The translations under genes were made by a program, and so were the position numbers. The notes under the pieces were generated by a model. The model was given only the letters and a program-made list of their open reading frames with translations, had not been told where the DNA came from and did no database searches. DNA of 35,371 bases from an uncultured Rhodospirillales bacterium (GTDB taxonomy: Bacteria > Pseudomonadota > Alphaproteobacteria > Acetobacterales > Acetobacteraceae): the NCBI GenBank assembly GCA_903865895.1, contig CAIPLM010000225.1, forward strand, positions 1 through 35,371, given 5' to 3'. Positions 32,207 to 35,371 of this stretch are shown in pieces; within the stretch, counting starts at the first letter, position 1, and each line of letters begins with the position of its first letter.

Positions 32207-33691
32207 ATGAAGCGCATCGCGATTATTCACATCGGCCAGGAAACCAACGACTTCAATCCCGAGCTGACGACTCTGGCGAATTTCGCCGCGTTCGGCATCT
32301 ATCAAGGCCCCGAGATCCTGGAGCGCATGCGCGGGGCCGGCCAGGTCGGCGGCTGCTGCGATGCGGTGGCCGAGGCGGGGATGGAAGTCGAATGGGTGCC
32401 GATCATCTCGGCCTGGGCGATGGCCGGCGGGCGGATCAGCACGGAAGCGCGGATGTTCTTCGAGGAGCGCATCGGTTCCGGGCTGCGCAATGCGGGCAAG
32501 ATCGACGCGCTGGCGATGCATATTCATGGCGCCTGCTCGGCCGAGGGGGTGGATGACGTGGAGGGCGCGCAGCTCGCCATCTGCCGCGCCGTGCTGGGGC
32601 CGGACGTGCCCATCGTCACCTCGCTCGACCACCACGCCAACGTGACCCACCAGATGGTGACGCTGAGCACCGCCATTCTCGGCCACCGCACCCAGCCGCA
32701 TGACGTGTATGATACGGGGCGGCTCGCCGGGCAGATGCTGGTGCGTATTCTCCGCGAGGGGACCAAGCCCACGATGGCCTGGCGCAAGCTGCGCATCATC
32801 ACCCACCAGGAGCAGTTCCTCACCGTGGCCGGGCCGATGAAGACTTGGTTCGACCACGCCCGCGCCGCCGAGGCGGCCGATCCGCGCGTGCTGCACATCG
32901 CCCCCTGTCCAATGCAGCCCTGGCTCGACGTGGATGAGGGCGGCTGGGCCACGGTGGTGGTGACGGATAATGACCAAGCGCTGGCGGAAAAGCTGGCCGA
33001 TGAATCGGCCGATCTCGCGTGGTCCATGCGGGACGCGTTCATGGTGAAGGAGGCCGTCGCCATCGACGAGGCGGTGCGGATGGCCGATCGCGCCGAGAAG
33101 GGGCTGATCGTGCTGTCTGATACGGGGGATACCGTGTTCGGCGGCACCGCCGGGGACAGCAACCTCATCCTGGAGGCCATCTTGCGGCTCGGCATCAAGA
33201 GCCGCGCGCTGATTCCGCTGATTTCGGCCAAGACGGTTGCCCTGCTGGTGCAAGCCGGCGAGGGCGCGGACGTCACGGTGCCAATGGGCGGCACCTCCTG
33301 CCCGGTATTCTTCTCGCCGATCATGGTCACCGGCACGGTGCGCAAAATCGTCTCCGGCATCGTGAAGGTGGCCGTCTTCCAGCAGCCCGAATTCGACCAG
33401 GGCACCACGGTGATTTTCGACGCCGGCCCGGTGACGATGATGATCTCCGAGCAGAGCGGCTCGGCCGGCAACGTGCCGGATGTCTATCGCTGGTTCGGCG
33501 TGGAGCCGGCCGACTACAAGATGGCGGTGCTGAAGACGGCGTCCAACTTCCAGTTCTTCAGGCCCATCACCTCGCAGGTGATCCGGGTGGATACCACCGG
33601 CCCCGGCCAGTCCGACGTGGTGGGCCTGCCGTGGAAGCGGGTGCCGCGGCCGATGTTCCCAATGGAGCAGCCGGCGAGCTGGCGAGGCTGA
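32207..33691 (+). CDS. M81-family (MlrC-like) metallopeptidase
   Basis: 494 residues from the ATG at 32207, with GGAGGAG six bases upstream; the frame is open to 32117, but that extension is not conserved looking. MlrC of microcystin degraders is the named relative. Landmarks are IIHIGQETNDFNPELTTL at the N-terminus, ALAMHIHGACSAEGVDDVEG (metal-binding His and acidic residues), VTSLDHHANVTHQMV, and a C-terminal domain with SDTGDTVFGGTAGDSNLI and GGTSCPVFFSP. It probably cleaves small or modified peptides in the cytoplasm. A family-5 peptide-binding protein gene follows after 93 bases, suggesting linked uptake. Confidence 0.92.
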   Translation: MKRIAIIHIGQETNDFNPELTTLANFAAFGIYQGPEILERMRGAGQVGGCCDAVAEAGMEVEWVPIISAWAMAGGRISTEARMFFEERIGSGLRNAGKIDALAMHIHGACSAEGVDDVEGAQLAICRAVLGPDVPIVTSLDHHANVTHQMVTLSTAILGHRTQPHDVYDTGRLAGQMLVRILREGTKPTMAWRKLRIITHQEQFLTVAGPMKTWFDHARAAEAADPRVLHIAPCPMQPWLDVDEGGWATVVVTDNDQALAEKLADESADLAWSMRDAFMVKEAVAIDEAVRMADRAEKGLIVLSDTGDTVFGGTAGDSNLILEAILRLGIKSRALIPLISAKTVALLVQAGEGADVTVPMGGTSCPVFFSPIMVTGTVRKIVSGIVKVAVFQQPEFDQGTTVIFDAGPVTMMISEQSGSAGNVPDVYRWFGVEPADYKMAVLKTASNFQFFRPITSQVIRVDTTGPGQSDVVGLPWKRVPRPMFPMEQPASWRG

Positions 33692-33784
33692 AAACCTCGC
33701 GGCGTCATCAGCGAAAATTGACAGCGCCCTGATCGCGCTCCACTCTCGCCGGGCTGAACGGAACCTGGGGGGAGGCACGTCATC

Positions 33785-35317
33785 ATGTCGATCGAACTCA
33801 CACGGCGCGGCGGTATCGCGGGCGCATTGGCGCTGGCATCGGTGCCATTCCAGGCCCGCGCGGCGGACCTCAAGGGCGGCACGCTGCGCGTCGCCTTGCT
33901 CGCGGATATGCAGAACTACGATCCGCATCAGTTCACCACGCTGAACTTCCCGCTGATCAAGAACCTCTATGACAGCCTGATCGAATACACCGCCGAGGGC
34001 CAGGCAATCCCGAGCCTCGCCACCGCCTGGAAAATCGCGGCCGACAACAAATCCGTTACCGTCACCCTGCGGGACGGCGTGACCTTCCATAGCGGCGCGC
34101 CCTTCACTTCCGCCGCCGTGGACGCGACCCTGAAGAAGGGCGCCGACCCGCAGAAGGGCAAGAACGTGTTCGCCACCATGTCGGTGGTGAAGGGCTGGTC
34201 TACCCCTGACGCCAAGACCGTCACCATCGAGTTCAACGGCCCGGTGCCGGATCGCCAGATCACTGACCTGCTGCAATTCGTCTCGGTGATCGATCCCGCG
34301 GGGATCGACACGGTGGAGACCAAGGCCGCCGGCACCGGCGCCTTCACGGTGGCCGAGCGCGTGCTGGGCCAGCGCATCCGCCTGGTCGCCAACCCGCACT
34401 ACTGGCGCAAGGGCGAGCCGGTGGTGGGCGACGTGGTGTTCACCATCTTCTCCGACAACAACGCCGCCAATGCCGCGCTCGAATCGGGCGCGGTGGACGT
34501 GATCTATGGCGGCGGCGGCCGTGCCGCGGTACGGCTGCGCGATGCCGGCTACACCCTCATCCAAGGCCCCGGCCCGCTGGTGCAGGTGCTGCGCATCAAC
34601 ACCACCCGCGGCCCGTTCAAGAACGCCAAATTCCGCCAGGCCTTCAACTACCTGATGGACCGCCGCGCCATCCTGCGCGTCGGCTATGCCGGGCTCGGCG
34701 TGGTGACCGCCCTGCCCTGGGCGCCCTCCAGCCCCGCGGCCGACAAATCCTACGACACCGCCTACGCCTTCAACCTCGACAAAGGTAAGGCGCTGCTCAA
34801 GGAGTCCGGCCTCTCCGAAGCCGAGATGAACGCCTGGAAACTCCTGGTCAACGCCGGCGACGAGGACGGCGTGGCGATCAGCCAGATCGTGCAAAGCACG
34901 CTCGCCAAGGTCGGCATCAAGGTCGAACTCGAACTGCGTCAGGGCGGCGAATTCATCGACGCCCTGCTGCAAGGCAAGTTCGACGCCGTGTTCGGCGGCA
35001 TCGGCAACGTGCAGAAATTCCCCACCCGCGTCGCCACCAACTCCATCTACCGCACCGCCAAAAACCCCGTGCTCGGCGACCCGCACCCCCATCCCGCCTA
35101 CGTGGCGGCGATCGAGAAGGTCAACACCACCTTCGGCTCCGGCGACGGCGTGAAAGCCGCCTACGCCGAACTCAACAAGGCGCTGATCGAAGCCTCCTTC
35201 GCCATCCCGACAAACACCTTCGACCTCGGGTTGATCGTGGCCAACAAGAAAGTCGCCGGCTTCACCCCCGAGATCGACAACATGCTCGTCGCCCGCACCA
35301 TCGGGTTCACCGGCTGA
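33785..35317 (+). CDS. family-5 (peptide/dipeptide) ABC substrate-binding protein
   Basis: 510 residues. GGGGGAGG precedes the ATG. The N-terminus MSIELTRRGGIAGALALASV has a twin-arginine-like pair before a hydrophobic stretch ending near AARA-type RARAADLKGG, so export by Tat or Sec is likely. The mature protein shows the family pattern ADMQNYDPHQFTTL, LIKNLYDSLIEYTAEGQAIP, SLATAWKIAADNKSVTVTLRDGVTFHSG, then RQAFNYLMDRRAILRVGYAG and, near the end, FAIPTNTFDLGLIV. It captures peptides or similar compounds for an ABC importer whose permease and ATPase genes would lie beyond the window. Confidence 0.92.
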   Translation: MSIELTRRGGIAGALALASVPFQARAADLKGGTLRVALLADMQNYDPHQFTTLNFPLIKNLYDSLIEYTAEGQAIPSLATAWKIAADNKSVTVTLRDGVTFHSGAPFTSAAVDATLKKGADPQKGKNVFATMSVVKGWSTPDAKTVTIEFNGPVPDRQITDLLQFVSVIDPAGIDTVETKAAGTGAFTVAERVLGQRIRLVANPHYWRKGEPVVGDVVFTIFSDNNAANAALESGAVDVIYGGGGRAAVRLRDAGYTLIQGPGPLVQVLRINTTRGPFKNAKFRQAFNYLMDRRAILRVGYAGLGVVTALPWAPSSPAADKSYDTAYAFNLDKGKALLKESGLSEAEMNAWKLLVNAGDEDGVAISQIVQSTLAKVGIKVELELRQGGEFIDALLQGKFDAVFGGIGNVQKFPTRVATNSIYRTAKNPVLGDPHPHPAYVAAIEKVNTTFGSGDGVKAAYAELNKALIEASFAIPTNTFDLGLIVANKKVAGFTPEIDNMLVARTIGFTG

Positions 35318-35371
35318 TATCGGCACTCCCGCGGCGTGACCGGCAGAAAGTAAGGCGAGGGGGCGCTGCCC

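Noticed and set aside
32114-35326. Open frame of over 1,000 codons on the minus strand
   Set aside because: It lies antisense to the clear M81 peptidase and binding-protein genes, has a low-complexity Gly/His/Arg-rich product, and is explained by GC-rich codon structure.

Overview
The window is dense, very GC-rich chromosomal DNA from an alphaproteobacterium. Supporting signs are a GTTC-N7-GTTC LexA operator in front of an imuA-imuB pair, an argH-small lipoprotein pair with a tlpA-like gene divergent from argH, and a LysR/DUF1127 pair. Paired T/A-rich palindromes between convergent genes make Acetobacteraceae (Rhodospirillales) a reasonable but unproven guess. I see no tRNA, rRNA, CRISPR array, transposase or replication origin. 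The high GC content produces many long antisense ORFs that I treat as shadows.

Layout. 1-2640: the N-terminal two thirds of an NDP-forming acyl-CoA synthetase (cut by the window edge), an AT-richer orphan gene, and a LysE-family exporter, all on the minus strand. 2764-3483: a secreted alpha/beta hydrolase. 3617-9602: a minus-strand run, in transcription order class-IV aminotransferase, GNAT, Nudix, a P1B-type metal ATPase with a C-terminal hemerythrin-like domain, a lone Hpt protein and an SDR dehydrogenase. 9759-11464: a periplasmic thiol-redox group of thioredoxin-like, CcdA-like and convergent TlpA-like proteins. 11492-13038: argH and an LptM-like lipoprotein. 13204-15409: the imuA-imuB mutagenesis cassette. 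15471-16475: a P1-family self-processing peptidase. 16755-18718: class-III aminotransferase overlapped by a UbiX flavin prenyltransferase. 18699-21851: an ABC importer of the TrpXYZ-like class plus a TIGR02444 protein. 21927-23170: DUF1127 and LysR, divergent. 23386-25156: UbiD-family decarboxylase with a MaoC-like hydratase. 25422-30548: a visibly less GC-rich cell-surface glycan/sulfation cluster (repeat protein, GT2, GT4, sulfotransferase). 30562-32117: a threonine-aldolase-like lyase and a UPF0178 protein. 32207-35317: an MlrC-family M81 metallopeptidase and a family-5 peptide-binding protein.

How the genes may work together. UbiX makes prenylated FMN, which the UbiD-family decarboxylase needs; the MaoC hydratase, SDR, acyl-CoA synthetase and ABC importer fit degradation of an organic acid, although the substrate is unknown. 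CcdA probably passes electrons to the two thioredoxin-like proteins outside the membrane. The M81 enzyme and the adjacent binding protein suggest peptide uptake and cleavage. The glycan cluster is the best candidate for something new: two adjacent genes share a repeated YLxxxPDV...HYxxxGxxEGR module, and the glycosyltransferase and sulfotransferase both carry extra non-catalytic N-terminal domains.

Non-coding highlights are two nested-palindrome elements (3485-3615 and 23171-23385), each between convergent genes; a 145-bp element with 33-bp terminal inverted repeats at 16529-16673; a LexA box that contains the imuA start codon; and two matched 18-nt inverted repeats 3 nt apart at 25253-25291.
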